This document shows positions 12,694 through 25,200 of a DNA stretch of 64,000 bases, one piece after another. The DNA lies in the NCBI RefSeq assembly GCF_019649055.1, contig NW_026570281.1:682001-746000 (forward strand), read 5' to 3'. The position numbers and the translations under genes were made by a program. Source of the stretch: Paramacrobiotus metropolitanus (Eukaryota > Tardigrada > Eutardigrada > Parachela > Macrobiotidae). The notes under the pieces were generated by a model, which worked only from the letters and a program-made list of their open reading frames with translations, ran no database searches and was not told the origin of the DNA. Numbering within the stretch: the stretch's first letter is position 1; each line of letters opens with the position of its first letter.

Positions 12694-13269
12694 TACGCCT
12701 GACTGAATTCATTTTTTCCTGCATTTTCTCAGTCATGCCACAAAAACGTTTGGTGCAAAAACGAGTATCTGTATAGTTCATAATGTCTGTAACCTGTAAA
12801 AATTTCTACTGGTACGTTCTTTTCAAGTCGCACTGTTAATAAAAATATATTTCTGCTTCTGTTTGACCAAAGTACAATATATAACGAGTTATATTAACAG
12901 GAGGCCATAACGAATGTAATAACTTTGTTTAATTAATATTTAATACCGATACTAAATTTTTTGCTCTGAAAATTCGCTACTTAGTTTTTCTTAGCAATTT
13001 TCAATAGTTCATGCATTACTACGAGTTTGGTGACGCACCTACAGATACGATACATCGGCACCTACATATTTAAATATCTATAATCATTACAGATATGTCA
13101 GGTACACACTCGTATCAGGTTGTAAAACATCCATTGGAAATTTTAAAAGTTTTATTTAGAAATAAAAAAAAGCTGAACGAATCATACAGTTAACAATTAC
13201 ATAGATAACACCTTCACAACAATATTCTGTCAAAAAAACATGTGGTAATAGTACTTTACTCTTACAAAA
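12694..13269. other. Convergent 3' flanks
   Basis: Holds the AATAAA of the cadherin-like gene at 12838-12843 (plus) and that of the following minus-strand gene at 13151-13156. I see no other feature. Confidence 0.6.
13151..13156 (-). terminator. Poly(A) signal of the Pro/Arg-rich gene
   Basis: AATAAA on the minus strand, about 115 nt past the stop codon. Confidence 0.5.
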
Positions 13270-14337
13270 TTAATCAGGTTTCATATCAAAACGCGATTTC
13301 CTTTTGCCGGTCATATCTCCCTTTTCCACCACACCAGCACTGCAATCCAGCACCGAATCATACAACACTTTAGAATTCTGCCGGCGCCACTGCAGTCGCG
13401 CACACAACACCGCATAGCGCGGATCATTGTCCGTCGGTACTCCCTCCGGCCAGCATGTGCGCTCAGTGTAGATCAATTTCGGTCGGCGCATGACGTAGCG
13501 GTTCCAATAGGGCGGATTCTCATTGGTCTCCAGGGTGGCGTCAATGTGCAGCGAATCGCCCTGCGGCGGCACAAAGTTTGCCTTCGTTACTGTCTTCCCC
13601 GACAACAACGTGCTGCCCTTCTTTAACAACGCCTTTGTGACCTTTAGCGTCGTCTCCACTCCCGTCGACCTATTGCAAAGGTCACGGGTAACAGGAGCTA
13701 GCGTGGTCGCTTTCTCGCAATTGCGCGACCGGCTTCTGCCGCGTGAGCGCCCTGATTGCTTTTTCTTATGGTGGGGAGGACTTTGCCCTTTCGGCGTTCT
13801 GGGAAGAGGAGGGGGCGCCGGCGGCGCGGGGACGACACCCAATGGAGGCGGCGGGACCTTTGTGCATTCCGGTAAGATTACGTTGACCTTTTTCGCCGTT
13901 TCGTGATGGCTTGATTGTGGCGTTTGCTCGGGTAATGCATAGACGGGTGTATTATACTGCGGCGCCGACGCAAGCGCCGGGGCGGTGATCACGTGCGGCC
14001 AGTATGAGTCTACGCTATAGTTATCCACTGGCGCGTACACGGGACTAACTTCCGGTGGTGGTGGTTCCGCCTTAGGGCGAAACCTATAGCGCTCATGTAC
14101 GAGGGACACCGCGGGCCCCAACGAAGAGCATGCAAAGCCGTTGGGGACAAAGCTCGCGGCGGTGGCGTGCTGTGGGAAAGAGCTAGCGGTCTGCCACGGG
14201 AGGAAGTTGGACTCGTAGTATGCCTTGGGCTTACTGTACTGAAACATCGATACAACTGTGTACTGGCCAGATATCTTTGATGGTACCTTATGTAACAATA
14301 AATTTCTCTGCTGCCTTCGGATATCAGCAATTAACAT
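13270..14337 (-). CDS. Unrecognised proline/arginine-rich protein
   Basis: A single open frame of about 355 aa from ATG 14337. The frame stays open upstream to 14409 without another ATG; a later ATG at 14247 (MFQYSKPKAYYE) and an acceptor-like site near 14355 leave the 5' end uncertain. The N-terminal half is rich in Pro, Tyr and Ser. The middle has a PPPP/PAPP tract, then a basic stretch with KKK and RGRSRSR, which could be a nuclear localisation or RNA-binding signal. The C-terminal 80 residues look more ordered (PPYWNRYVMRRPKLIY, then LQWRRQNSK) and may be the conserved part. No signal peptide or membrane segment is seen. I do not recognise the family. The intact frame, usable poly(A) signal and protein-like composition support a real gene. 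Confidence 0.6.
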   Translation of the reverse strand: MLIADIRRQQRNLLLHKVPSKISGQYTVVSMFQYSKPKAYYESNFLPWQTASSFPQHATAASFVPNGFACSSLGPAVSLVHERYRFRPKAEPPPPEVSPVYAPVDNYSVDSYWPHVITAPALASAPQYNTPVYALPEQTPQSSHHETAKKVNVILPECTKVPPPPLGVVPAPPAPPPLPRTPKGQSPPHHKKKQSGRSRGRSRSRNCEKATTLAPVTRDLCNRSTGVETTLKVTKALLKKGSTLLSGKTVTKANFVPPQGDSLHIDATLETNENPPYWNRYVMRRPKLIYTERTCWPEGVPTDNDPRYAVLCARLQWRRQNSKVLYDSVLDCSAGVVEKGDMTGKRKSRFDMKPD

Positions 14338-15666
14338 ATGTACATTTTCTTCCTGAAAATCAGCAAAAAATATTTTTCGCTGCAGTGCACTTCCGCGGAC
14401 GGCGAACAAAGCAACAGAAGTGTGGTTAAATGTTTGGTTTGAGAACTAAGTACATAGTATTATTCTCATATCGACAGCAGTACTCGGCTGCAATTTAAAC
14501 GGTACAGATGGAGTATTGTTCTTGTTAAGCCTTGTACTGAACCAGCAATAAAATTAGTAAGTGTACAATAAGTAACTTACAGTGTATTAGCATTTGATTT
14601 TATGGTTGCTTGTTGTTAACGACGTTGCTAGGCACGGTTGTTGCGTTGCTGATCTTAAAGCGCAAAATTAACTGGTAACAAGAACTTACTATAGCTAGAA
14701 GGACTGGGAACGGACTGCGCAACGGTCGACTACGTCATCACTGTCGCATACAAAAAGCAATGCTATGCTAACGCTTACCATAGTCCCACAGACTTTCTTG
14801 CCGCTTTTAAGAGATATTCTGACGTTTCTTTCTCATGAAATACTTTCTAAGATTTTAATAGATCATTTTGAATACAGAAATTCTAATTTCGAGGGTTAAA
14901 ATTAAAAAATGAAAGAAACCTGCTAAGAAAACTGACAAAAACCGTGAAAAATCCGCATCTGTCACCATGGCAGCCGCCCTCCCGTGTATGCGAGAGTGAT
15001 GACGTCAAACGGTTGGTTACCAGTCCTCCTCACACTATAGTAAGTACTTGCTGGTAAGCATAAATCAGAATTTCCAAATTTCAGAACAACCAACTCTATA
15101 CACCAATGGATGTTTGATTTCATGATTAATTTTCATCTCCAAAGGTTCAAATCACTGCAAACTACGGTACATTTTTGCGTTCCCTTTTGTCCGCAGTCTC
15201 CGCACTCCGCAGTTGTCGCCCAGTTTCACCACCTCCACTTCCGCATTCTCTGCAGCTGGTGTCCCTGAACTACGAATAATATTAATCTTTAAGTACAGTA
15301 ATTTATGATACTCTCCACGAACTCCTTGGCTTTTGCCTTATAATCTGCCACCACTATAGTACTATAACGTGCTGCGTACCGCTTTTAGCCCGCAACTCCG
15401 AATTTGCGTTTGTGATCGGCATGTGACTCAAGCCTTGCTACGGCGGAAAACCCATGTTTTATGACAATCGATCTGTAGAGATCTGTACATTAGTTTCCAC
15501 CCCGCCCCATCCACCGCGCTTGCCTTTTTCGGTGACCTTTCCGCTCAAGTTTTTCCATGAGACAAAGTTGGATAGGATATCTGCGTTTTCTCTTATCTAC
15601 GACTTACGAGTATTTATTTACGTATGTAGCCATTTCTGTCTGTCTGTCAGCGGCCTACTAGTGAAT
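14338..15666. other. Intergenic / promoter region with CRE
   Basis: Upstream flank of the minus-strand gene. A perfect palindromic cAMP-response element TGACGTCA lies at 15000-15007. Open frames at 15454-15729 are AT-rich and not convincing. Confidence 0.45.
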
Positions 15667-16040
15667 ATTAAACTCATCATAATTATTTTGCTTATAATTT
15701 TGATTAAGCTTATCATAATTGGAAATTGATCAATTTTAATTATGATCAGCATAATCAAAATTCAACAATTTTAATTAAACTGGAGCATAATTAAAATTGT
15801 CCAATTTTAATTTTGCTTATCATAATTAAAATTCAGTTTTCTTTTGATCAGACTATTTTTATTGTTCATAATTTGACTCAGAATTAAGCTTAAGTATAAT
15901 TAAAATTGACGAATTTTAATTATGCTTAAGCTTAATTAAAAATGCACAATTTTAATTACGCTCAGCATAATCAAAATTGCCATAATTTTAATTGAATTAA
16001 TCATAATGTTTAATTCCCAGCAAAATTAAGAGTTTAATTA
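15667..16040. repeat. AT-rich palindrome array
   Basis: Repeated inverted units in which AATTTTAATTA is followed after a short spacer (often GCTTAAGC or GATCAGC) by its complement TAATTAAAATT. At least four such foldbacks can be read between about 15700 and 16010. Every arm contains TAATTA. The array directly abuts the inverted-repeat element at 16122. Confidence 0.75.
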
Positions 16041-16121
16041 TCACTACGGCCTACCCAAAATAATTTTATGCACTATACAAATACAAAGTACAAAGAGTGT
16101 AAGCGAGCTCTGCGTGCTACT

Positions 16122-16913
16122 TACCAAATCAAGGAACATTTTCCGCCTCTAAATTCAGAAAAATCCCATATTGTGCAGAAACGTAGTATACTTACCCAGT
16201 ATTTATAAAAAAATAGTTTCATGTGCCATGGTCAAGATGGGCGTGGCCAAACGTAATATAAATTGCTAAAATACTTAACGCTATAGATGCTATAGCAAAT
16301 CGGCTTTACGTTTGTTTGTACTTTGTTTTTTGTTTGGTTGTTTTTTGTTTGACAATATCCTGTAAGGTTGTTGATACTTGGGTCTTGACAACGTTATTTT
16401 ATTTTCGACAAGCCAAATACGAAAAGAAACGTAGTAAAACTAGATGTAGCCCTCATACCAGCACAGAACATTTCAACATGAAAAAGTTTTTTCGGTGTAA
16501 TGGGGCCTTAAAATATTATTCCACTTGCCATCTTACTTGGTGCGACTGGTTTTTGAAAAGGTTACTTAGGCCGCAAGTGTGGAAGTCAATGTAAAAGCAT
16601 TTAAAAAATAACACATTTTCACACCAGCTGCACCGGATGAATGCCGCACCGTCCCACTGCACAACAACACACTGAACTGACAGCACTGAACAGACATGCA
16701 CTGAACTGACAGTGAAGCCAAGCAAAGTACTGCGTAATATACTGAAGCAAATTACTGTTGTGAACTGTGGTTTCAAAATTGGTTCTCAGTGTGCCGTCTT
16801 ACCATGGCACCTGAACCTTTTTTTTTATAAATACTGGGTAAGTATACCGCGTTTCTGCAAAATATGAGATTTTTCTGAATTTGGAGGCGGAAAATGTTCC
16901 CTGATTAGTGGTA
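16122..16913. mobile_element. Non-autonomous DNA transposon with long terminal inverted repeats
   Basis: The left end begins TACCAAATCAAGGAACATTT and the right end is its near-complement ending AAATGTTCCCTGATTAGTGGTA. The match runs about 95 bp at high identity and continues more weakly to about 125 bp, up to the GTGCCATGGT motif near 16225 and 16800. The 540-bp interior encodes no recognisable transposase; it contains a short CACTGAACTGACAG tandem near 16670-16712. A target-site duplication is not obvious. Length and structure suit a MITE or a Tc1/hAT-type derivative; the superfamily cannot be named from the ends. Confidence 0.8.
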
Positions 16914-19508
16914 CAGTGATAGTAACTGTTGGAAAGTTGGTTCGGGAATACGTACACAAAAAAATTACATAAACAAACTAAAACGGCCGATGGGATATTG
17001 GTACGAAATATGATCCACTGTGGTGTGCCCGTGCAAGTTCGTTACTGCTCGTGTACAATACCTGGAACTTTGATCAAATAATTATGAGCAGCATATTGGT
17101 CTATATTCTTTTCGAAAATATTTAGGTACTGCACTTAATTTCAGAATTTAACTGTGCTGTTTATACACCGTGCTCCGTGCATTTGTACACGCGACAAATG
17201 TTCAGACGTGCCATACAGACAAAAAAGCGGCCTTTTTTGTAAGTGATATGTGTGATCAGGCAGCTGCAAGTACGCAGTCGCAAACCGAGAGCTCCACAAG
17301 CGTAAACTATTATTATGCTGTATGTATGCACATCTGTATCACGGACCTGATCAAACAAGAACAGTTGCTGGTGACAGCAAGCACAGAATGAGCATCCAGA
17401 ATTTCCGGGGTAGCGATAAAACTTTCCAAAGGAAGCACCGTAACCGCATTTCCTTTGGTGATTCCCCTTCTGCACTTCGTTTTTTTACCGTTTTGCATTC
17501 CGCTGGCGTTCGTGCATTATCAAAAAATGTGCAGATTATACTTTCACAGTAACCAGCCAGAGAAAGTTTCTTTGTTCCAGACCCGGGACAGCCAAACTGT
17601 GCCCTTCCGTCGTCACTAACTGGGAGTATCCGCCGAAATATTTTCGGGGTCACCGGCGGTGGCATCTTTTGGCTATCGATGGTTCTCAGAGTTCTTTTTG
17701 TTAACGTATCGCGCCCCGCTGACATCAAGACGAACACGTTGCTGCTAGCCGAAGACACCGGCAACTGCTTTGCGAATGATAACCAAAATACTCATGACAT
17801 CCAATGAGAGAGGAAAGGATACTTGCCTTCCTCGATAGTTTTTTCTTTCTTCTATGGAAGGCTCTTCATTAGGCAATCGCCATTACTATAAAAATAACAG
17901 CAGGTACCTACTCTGGCACTTTACTTCACAATTAAAATTTAAGCATTAAAAACGATGGAGGAAGCTTTGTGGTTTCGTTATATTGCTGAAACCTTCATAA
18001 ATGAGGTACAGATAGGTACAGTATGTTGTACATTGATGTTTTTTACATTGTTTGGGGATAGGCTGTTCGCTGTTGCATCTGTTAATGCTAGTATAATGCT
18101 GCATCTGTTACACTGTATGCTGTATGTCGAGTATTGTACGTAGATTCGTATATACTGTACATTTGGGCTGTTTTTTTACCTGCACGATTGCAAAATAGGT
18201 CTCGTAAATCGTCGCGCGTAAACTAGTGACCTTTTTTTTAACGCTCAATTGTTGTCAGACTGCATTTATTCAAAGGAACAAATTTTAAGGTTCCAGCGCA
18301 GAACGGTAAACCACTACTGCGCTGTATACTATTGCCGACTTGAAAGCTACCCCTATACGATAATACCAGCATCGTCTGCAAAGTTTGTTTCAGTACGAGA
18401 TTAATTCTTGACAGAATCCCTACAACAGCGGTATCAGGGTATTAGGTTGCTATTATTGGGCGTAATTCCTGAGATAACTGTCGCGACGTTTCCCCATTTA
18501 GCCGAGCGTGTCGGTCTGTCAGCTTTCCGACAGGGTAGCTGCAGCGAGAAAATAACATCGCCTTGCCGGTACGTACACACTCCATAATGCTTCCAGCCGC
18601 CACCGAAATAACGTCAACTGCGCAGCCACGTCGAGAAAAATACTCGTAACATTGCTGCACTACGCCGAATTGTTGAGGATTTCACCATAATCCGCGTATA
18701 CAGTGTCGGCTATTTCAGTTCTAATTAGAAAAGCATTCTGCGCACTGGAATATTTCAACACACCAGGACAAACACTACTGCATAAAATATGACGAAAACC
18801 CTGATTGACGCACAGTCGCACACCTAATAGGTATACACCACAAAATCAGGAAACAATAGAGCGAATTTAAACAAGACCGGAAGAGAATGTTGTTGCTAAC
18901 GTCGGTAAAAATAACTAATAAAAAATACACCACAAGTGCATGAAAAAATTATGGCTAGAGACCTCCGCACGCGGATATTGGGGTACGAGGGCACTCGTGA
19001 CTTTTTGGCTAACTGCCCCATAAAGGAAATGTCGTTTTGTCCACCGCTTTTGTATACAGTGTTATCGCAGTCCACTAGGTGGTTAAAATGTAGTAGTTTA
19101 TTATGTGCACCATATTGGCACACAAAGTACTTTACCCGCCCACTCGCGCTACGCACGCAGGATGATATAATTAATCCGGCTAGAGTAACCTTCGACCTTT
19201 CCGCCGGTGCATCCCGCGATGATCCTCTGCCATCCAGTCCCATCAAATCCTGATCTTTAATTCAGCACCGGCCGCGCAGCTCCATTTAAGCGGCCTCTGT
19301 CGGCGCCGGTGTCGGCATACCTGTTTCAGTTACGTAGTTATCACGCGGAAGCAAGCTGATCAGCGCGGAACAATATGTGCTGGTGTAAAGGTGTCATTTT
19401 GTAATTAAACCGCTCTACTTGCTGCGCGTATCATTCATTCGATGCCAATCAGGTTGTCACTGCCACTTCCCGGCTGCTGTTAGTTGTTTCTGTTAGGTGT
19501 GTTGGAGA
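16914..19508. other. Intergenic, ambiguous open frames
   Basis: A minus-strand frame of 137 codons at 17351-17764 and overlapping plus-strand frames at 17170-17552 have no family signature and compete with each other. Open frames at 18896-19253 also overlap on both strands. None is called as a gene. The last few hundred bases should contain the promoter of the first eclosion hormone gene; no clean TATA box is seen there. Confidence 0.4.
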
Positions 19509-20665
19509 ATGTTGGTGTGTAACGTGTATGTGTCGCTTATGGGCATCCTGGCGGTTGCTGTCCAGTCCCAGGGCAAACCGGCCCCGGCCAAACCCACCAC
19601 CACCACCAGTCCCGTCCCCAAAGCCCTTCGCGCGAAGATGGCGCAGTGTATCGGTACGTACGTTTAAAATTATGTAGTCATTTCAAGTTGTCTTAATGGC
19701 TGTTGTAATTACGGTAGTTTCCAGGAACTCGAATACACTTTCATACATACGGCGCGGGTCATTTGCACGCTATAGCTTGACCGTGATTACAAGTGCAACG
19801 CTTCGACGATATGTACACGACTACACGTAATAAATCTCAACACAGTCCTTTTTATTCACATTTACTGATACGTAGTAGTATTATTACGTACTTCTCTTTG
19901 ATATCTTCTTATAATGGCGGTTATATTACATACCGGGACCTGTATTAATTACTTTACATTACGTTATTTATTTGCAATAAATACGGTTATCAAAGATTAA
20001 TTACTGTGCTCACTCGTAATTAACTCAGCTAAGGCCCATAAAATTTATATTACGAGTATGTTTAACAACAGTGTCATATAATATTTTTAAAAAAGTTTCC
20101 GTCGTAGTAGGTATGTTATAGTTCTTTAGATTTCTTTCTCTCGTTTCGACATTTTCGTTATTCCATCCTGTTAAAACGTCTTTAGCCGCCAAGTCGATTA
20201 ATCCAGCTTGAATGCCGAGGAACCAATAGGTTAAACTTGCTAATAAGCGAGACCGTAATTTCTACCATGGCTGAACCGAAAAATGTAAAATTTGATCGGA
20301 AAATGTAACATTTGACGCCATAACTGGCCCATAAGATTAAATTACTGTCTTCGATATAGAAGTATCCGCTTAATTATTTTGCCTTTGTAGTGGAGTGCGC
20401 CCAATGTCAAGACTTGATCGGGTCGCGCTTTGACCACCGGCTGTGCAGCAAAGAGTGTCTGGAGCGCAAGGGCCTCAACGCGCCGGACTGCACGAACCCG
20501 GCGGCGATCAGGCGCTACCTCATAGCCACCGCCCCGGGGGTCCACGACACCCTCACCGCCGGCGACAGCGGCTCGTCAAACGCCGGTCAACGCCGTCTGA
20601 TCATCGGCAGCGGCAGTTCTGCCTCATCGGCCAACATACGTCTGATCAACAGCAAATCCGGATAG
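19509..20665 (+). CDS. Eclosion-hormone-like neuropeptide precursor 1
   Basis: Two exons, 19509-19653 and 20391-20665, phase-1 intron, about 139 aa. A signal peptide (MLVCNVYVSLMGILAVAVQS) is followed by a Pro/Thr/Lys-rich linker and then the hormone core: C-x3-CAQC, C-x12-C, C-x3-C and C-x10-C. These six-cysteine spacings are the same as in insect eclosion hormone (C-x3-C-x2-C-x12-C-x3-C-x10-C). The ECAQC, KG and PDC residues are also as in the family, whose disulfides are 1-5, 2-4 and 3-6. Insect eclosion hormone triggers ecdysis behaviour through a receptor guanylyl cyclase. Unlike insect forms this precursor continues about 50 residues past the usual C-terminus; QRR and other basic pairs there could be processing sites. 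Confidence 0.88.
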
Positions 20666-22247
20666 TGACGCCAATGGGGCAGGAATTTGCACAGAAATGC
20701 ATCCGAATGACAGGAAAGATTACCGTCTAATATAGTGTGGGTGGCTACCGTGTGGTACACTCACTTTTTTCGCTTAGATAAGATCTGATCTGTTTGAAAT
20801 ATTGAAAACGCGTCGAGTATACTACAGTAGTACTTGCGACAGACTTGCGTAGGTATTATAAACCAGATCTGTGACTTCTTTAATTACCTTGCCCGTTGGT
20901 TTCAATAAGTGTGCATTTTGCTACATTTACTGATTTGATTATTTAATCAATCATGCTATTGCTTACTGCCAATTAAATAACTTATTGATATCCGATTCCA
21001 TCTGAACGCGTTAATACAACACCTCCAGTTCATATAAGCATAGTGAAATTATCCCACGAAGCTAACATTCCACAACAGATATGTGTAGCGCTCTACGTTC
21101 GTACTACAAATAATTATAATTCTACAATAAAATTAATGAAAAAATTCAAAAAAAGCACTCATGAATCCTACAAGAACTCATAATTATTATGACGTTTTCT
21201 CGTGAATTTCCCGAATCAATCCGCCCAGTTGTGTTCCAGTTGCTTCCCTTAAATTTTTTTCGCATGATTACAGTACAGTACTTTCGTTCTTATCGATTTA
21301 CGCTTTCAGACAGCGGGGTGCGGTATGAACCGTATGATAGTATCCATTGCGAGATAAAAACATTAGCAAAATTGGATTTCTTCATGGGCGCAGTTGAAAA
21401 ATTAATCCTCGTTGCCGATAGCTCACTGCTGACACAGTTGCGGCCGGGTAACCTTTGCAGTAACAGGCACGATTGTATTGTTGCTTGTGTTATTCATGAG
21501 GCGGGTGTACGGTGATAATGATGAATGGGCAATAAACAAGGGTAACAACGCACTTGTTTCAGGATATTGTGATTTGTAGCAGACCGTTCTCATGCATAAC
21601 GAAACCCTGGGCGCGCCGCGCGGTACGCTGCCACGCGAATACGGTCTACAACCTACTACTGATGATTAAAAACATTAAACTTTCTTCTTGTTGTTGAATC
21701 ACGCGCATATTTTCACAAGGAAAACATCAGAAAAACACCCGAAAAATCGTCGAAGGTTAAAAACTCATTCGGCCTTCTGGCGGCTTCCTCGCGCCACGCA
21801 CTCATGTACGTAGTTTGGCCCTGGCCCGTGTCGAAGCGTTTGTATTTAATTTGCTGCCATTTCAACCGCTATCTGGTTTTTGAAGCGACTGGTGTGCTCT
21901 GCGATGACTTAAAAGTTAAAACCTATATAGACTCAGCAGTAGGGTACTAGGGTGTCACTTGTCAGTTGTCATTGATGTCAAGTCGTCATCATGAATCATC
22001 ACATCTTGAGAGAGGCAGCAAACTGTGCACGTTGTTATGGTCCGCCATAGGTTTATTGCTTCCATTGTAACCATAAGTCACTGATAAGGGCTGCTCAGTT
22101 ACTGTATACATGGTCTTAAAATACGTTTCGTTGTATCTGCTGTTAATTTCTTCGCTGTTTCCATAAAATTGAACTTGAACTACGGTGACTACGGTCGCCT
22201 GCGACAAGTAACGGCGTGACAGTCTGCACAGACCAGAGCGCTAACGA
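20666..22247. other. Intergenic
   Basis: 3' flank of eclosion hormone 1 and 5' flank of the phospholipase D gene. Open frames at 21189-21515 (plus) and 21989-22207 (minus) lack supporting motifs. No TATA box stands out ahead of 22248. Confidence 0.45.
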
Positions 22248-25200
22248 ATGCCTCCGTATTGGCTGATGCGCAGCGACGAGATCGCTCCAGCCACGACCGA
22301 TGCTGACGCTGCGGCGCCCTTCATCATTGCCACCAATGAAGATGAGGACGCAGCATGTCCATGGCCACCGGCTGCGCATATCACCGAACGAGCGTCCGCT
22401 GCTACTCACCTTCCGCACACACGCAACGTTTCCCAGGAATCCGTGCGGGAACCCCCGTCACGCACCAGATCCAGTTTCGATCGACCTAATTACGCAAGTT
22501 ACAGGAAAAGCTCGTTGCTTAATTACATTTCCCACCCGCAAAGGTCAACAGCGGCTTTTCAACCGCCGAAGCGTTCCATAAAAGCGGCGGCCGATCGCGA
22601 TTTCTTTCATATCACACCACGCACAGTGTCTCAAGTTACTCCTGGAGTCGAGACAGAAAATGCTACAGCAAACGAGAAAAAGACAAGCCAATCGTCAGCA
22701 CCAATTACCCTAGCGAAGCGCTCTAGTACACCGAAAACGTCTTTAACCAAAGCGAATTTGAGTGTTTTGCGTAATACCAAGCAGGAGAAGGCAGTCTTGG
22801 ATATCCCCGAGATTAAAGTGCCCCCCAGTGTCGAATCGCTGGCGTTCTTACCTGAACCACTGAGAACGCAACGGGATGCAGCACCCGCACAAACCGGGGC
22901 GTGCCCTTTGCGTAAGCTTTCTCCAAAAGCCACCAGCGCATAGAAAGAACTTTTTCGTGATGAAAATTTTGGCAGAGTTTGCACACTAAAAAGTACAAAC
23001 AGTTGGCGAAATTAAACAATTCATCATAAATTATGGCTCATTAATTAATGTTAAAAAATTAGCGATTTGCTTGCTTTATTTTTTGGGTGACACTACAGCC
23101 ACCCCTAACACCCTCGCTTTTTATAGCTGCCCCATTTCCGCACCCCATTAATTATGGACACCCTTTTTTAATTTATTTATTTGTTTTAAGACACCTTGAT
23201 GTTTTATAGGCACCCTTTTTGCAGCTAATTTATGATACAGTGATTCTTATGTACGCGCTAGATCCGGTTACCATGATCGTTCAATTGCAGAAAGTGTCAT
23301 GGTACTTCTTTGTGTGGACTAAATCTTCAACAAACTTGGTTGGATCCGGCAGTCGGCCGAATCCAACCAGCTGTGGTTGGCCGTGGACGGTACTGTGTTT
23401 GTGAAGGCTGATGCTCAGGGCAAGCAGCTGGCAGATGTTGTCGAAAACGAAGAGGTGACCCAATGTCACAAGAGGTCGTTTAAAGGTTTTTTGTCAGTGA
23501 CAAAAACCTTTAAACGAGCTGACTAAACCGAAAAACTTTATCAAAATAACGACCGAGCAAGCGACTCTAATACGGTCGAGGTTGTCTGATGAATCAAACC
23601 AACCCATCGTTAGGTGGAACACTTAGCAGGCATTGTCGGGTGCAAATCATCGGTGAAATAACGTAATTATGTTCTAATAGAACTATGTGTTCTGATACTG
23701 CTATAAAAACCAACAACCGTGTGTTTTTATTTAATCAAAAGTAAAAAGTGTGCCTGTAAAGAACCAGGGTGAAAAGGGGTCTATAGTGATTCCCTTATTT
23801 TTTTCCTTTAGCATTCACAGCAACATTACCATACAGCTACGTGTACGTCAAAAAACGGCCACTTCCCGATCCGCGGTGTTTTATCTTCATTCCTGGTGAA
23901 GCGCTGGAAATCACCGTTCTGGATGCGTTTAGAACAGATCTACTGGGGCGCGTAACAGCAGCTTACACGTCAGTGGTGATTGCAAAAAAGCAAAAAATTC
24001 CAAAATATTTTACACGCCAAAATCTTTGCAGTTATGCGCTGAAGATCACGAACGGCCAGCATGAATGGTACCTGCGCAAATCTCTGCGTCAGTGGCGCCA
24101 ACTGCACGAAGCACTGAAAATCCTGCAAGACAGACTTTCATCCGATATCAACGAGTTGTTGCCGTAAGCGACAACAAACAGTTCAAAAGGTCATGACTCT
24201 GACCACTATTACATTATAGCGGCTTCGTCGCCAAGACATCTGGCCGAAGCAGCGTCGCCAGATTTGACGACATCCGAGAGCAATCCATCTCTACTGACCA
24301 ACTCCCAAAAATCATGGTAACGCACAGTTGATTTCTCAGTGTTTCAACCTAACCATTAGCTTTTATTATTCAGGAAAGCTTTTCCATGTATCTCCACTAT
24401 ATTGCACATAACGCGCTTTGCCGGTCTCATATTGCTGTGGTAAACCTGCGCTGGGAGAAAAAGCTGGTTCTCAAAGCAATAAATATTTTGTTACAGAAAA
24501 TGTTTTTGGAGGTGAGTCCATACTCACTGATCCGTGATCTGGGTCTTAAGATGAAAGAAGGCTACGTCATGTGGCGCATCTCCGATGTGCCGCCGCAGCC
24601 GTTCCCAGTTAGTAGCCTGTGCAGTTGGCTGGTGCAGGGTGTGGAGTGGATTGAAATGTAACAATTAATCTTGTTACTAAGATAACAGTTCCCGCTGTCC
24701 ATTTTGGCAATCTTTTAGTTGGCTAGTGGTCAAAGAAACTTGCGTCTTTCTCGTCAGTCCGTACACTTCGGAGATTGTACAGGTTTTACTAGCTGATCGG
24801 CACTTTTCCATCGCGGAAGGTTTAGTCGCCACCGGCGAGACGCATGGCTTATTTATCCACAATTCCAAAAGGTTACTGCAGCTGGCGGTTATTCGCTTCT
24901 GCAGCATTGTAAACAATTGTCTCGCCAGTTAGGTTGCTGGCTTTAAAATGCCACGATCAGACGCAACTGGAGGAGTTCGTGATGGAGATGACCTTTGTGC
25001 AGCACGCCGGCGCTAAAGCATACACGCAAAGCAATCTATGTGGAGCGTTTGCGCCCGTACGCCACACATGCTGGGCCAAATGGTAATTATTGTGCAATTA
25101 CCCACATTTACAGGGAAGCGGTTAAACGATTTTTTTAGTGCTTTTGTTGAACAGGCTGGTAGAAGGTAGCGTGTACTACGAAGCCGTTTTGGATACCTTG

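Noticed and set aside
13523-13906. 127-codon plus-strand frame
   Set aside because: It is antisense to the better supported minus-strand gene and has a composition expected from its complement.
14600-14660. X-box (RFX) site upstream of the Pro/Arg-rich gene
   Set aside because: Only the AGCAAC half matches; the other arm does not fit the consensus.
15130-15160. tRNA B-box-like GGTTCAAATC
   Set aside because: No matching A box or cloverleaf stems around it.
16316-16594. Possible transposase in the inverted-repeat element
   Set aside because: The 92-codon frame has no catalytic motif or helix-turn-helix and is too short.
17351-17764. 137-codon minus-strand frame
   Set aside because: No recognisable motif, no splice partner, and competing frames on the other strand.
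18896-19253. Overlapping frames on both strands upstream of eclosion hormone 1
   Set aside because: They overlap each other almost completely and match nothing; more likely promoter sequence.
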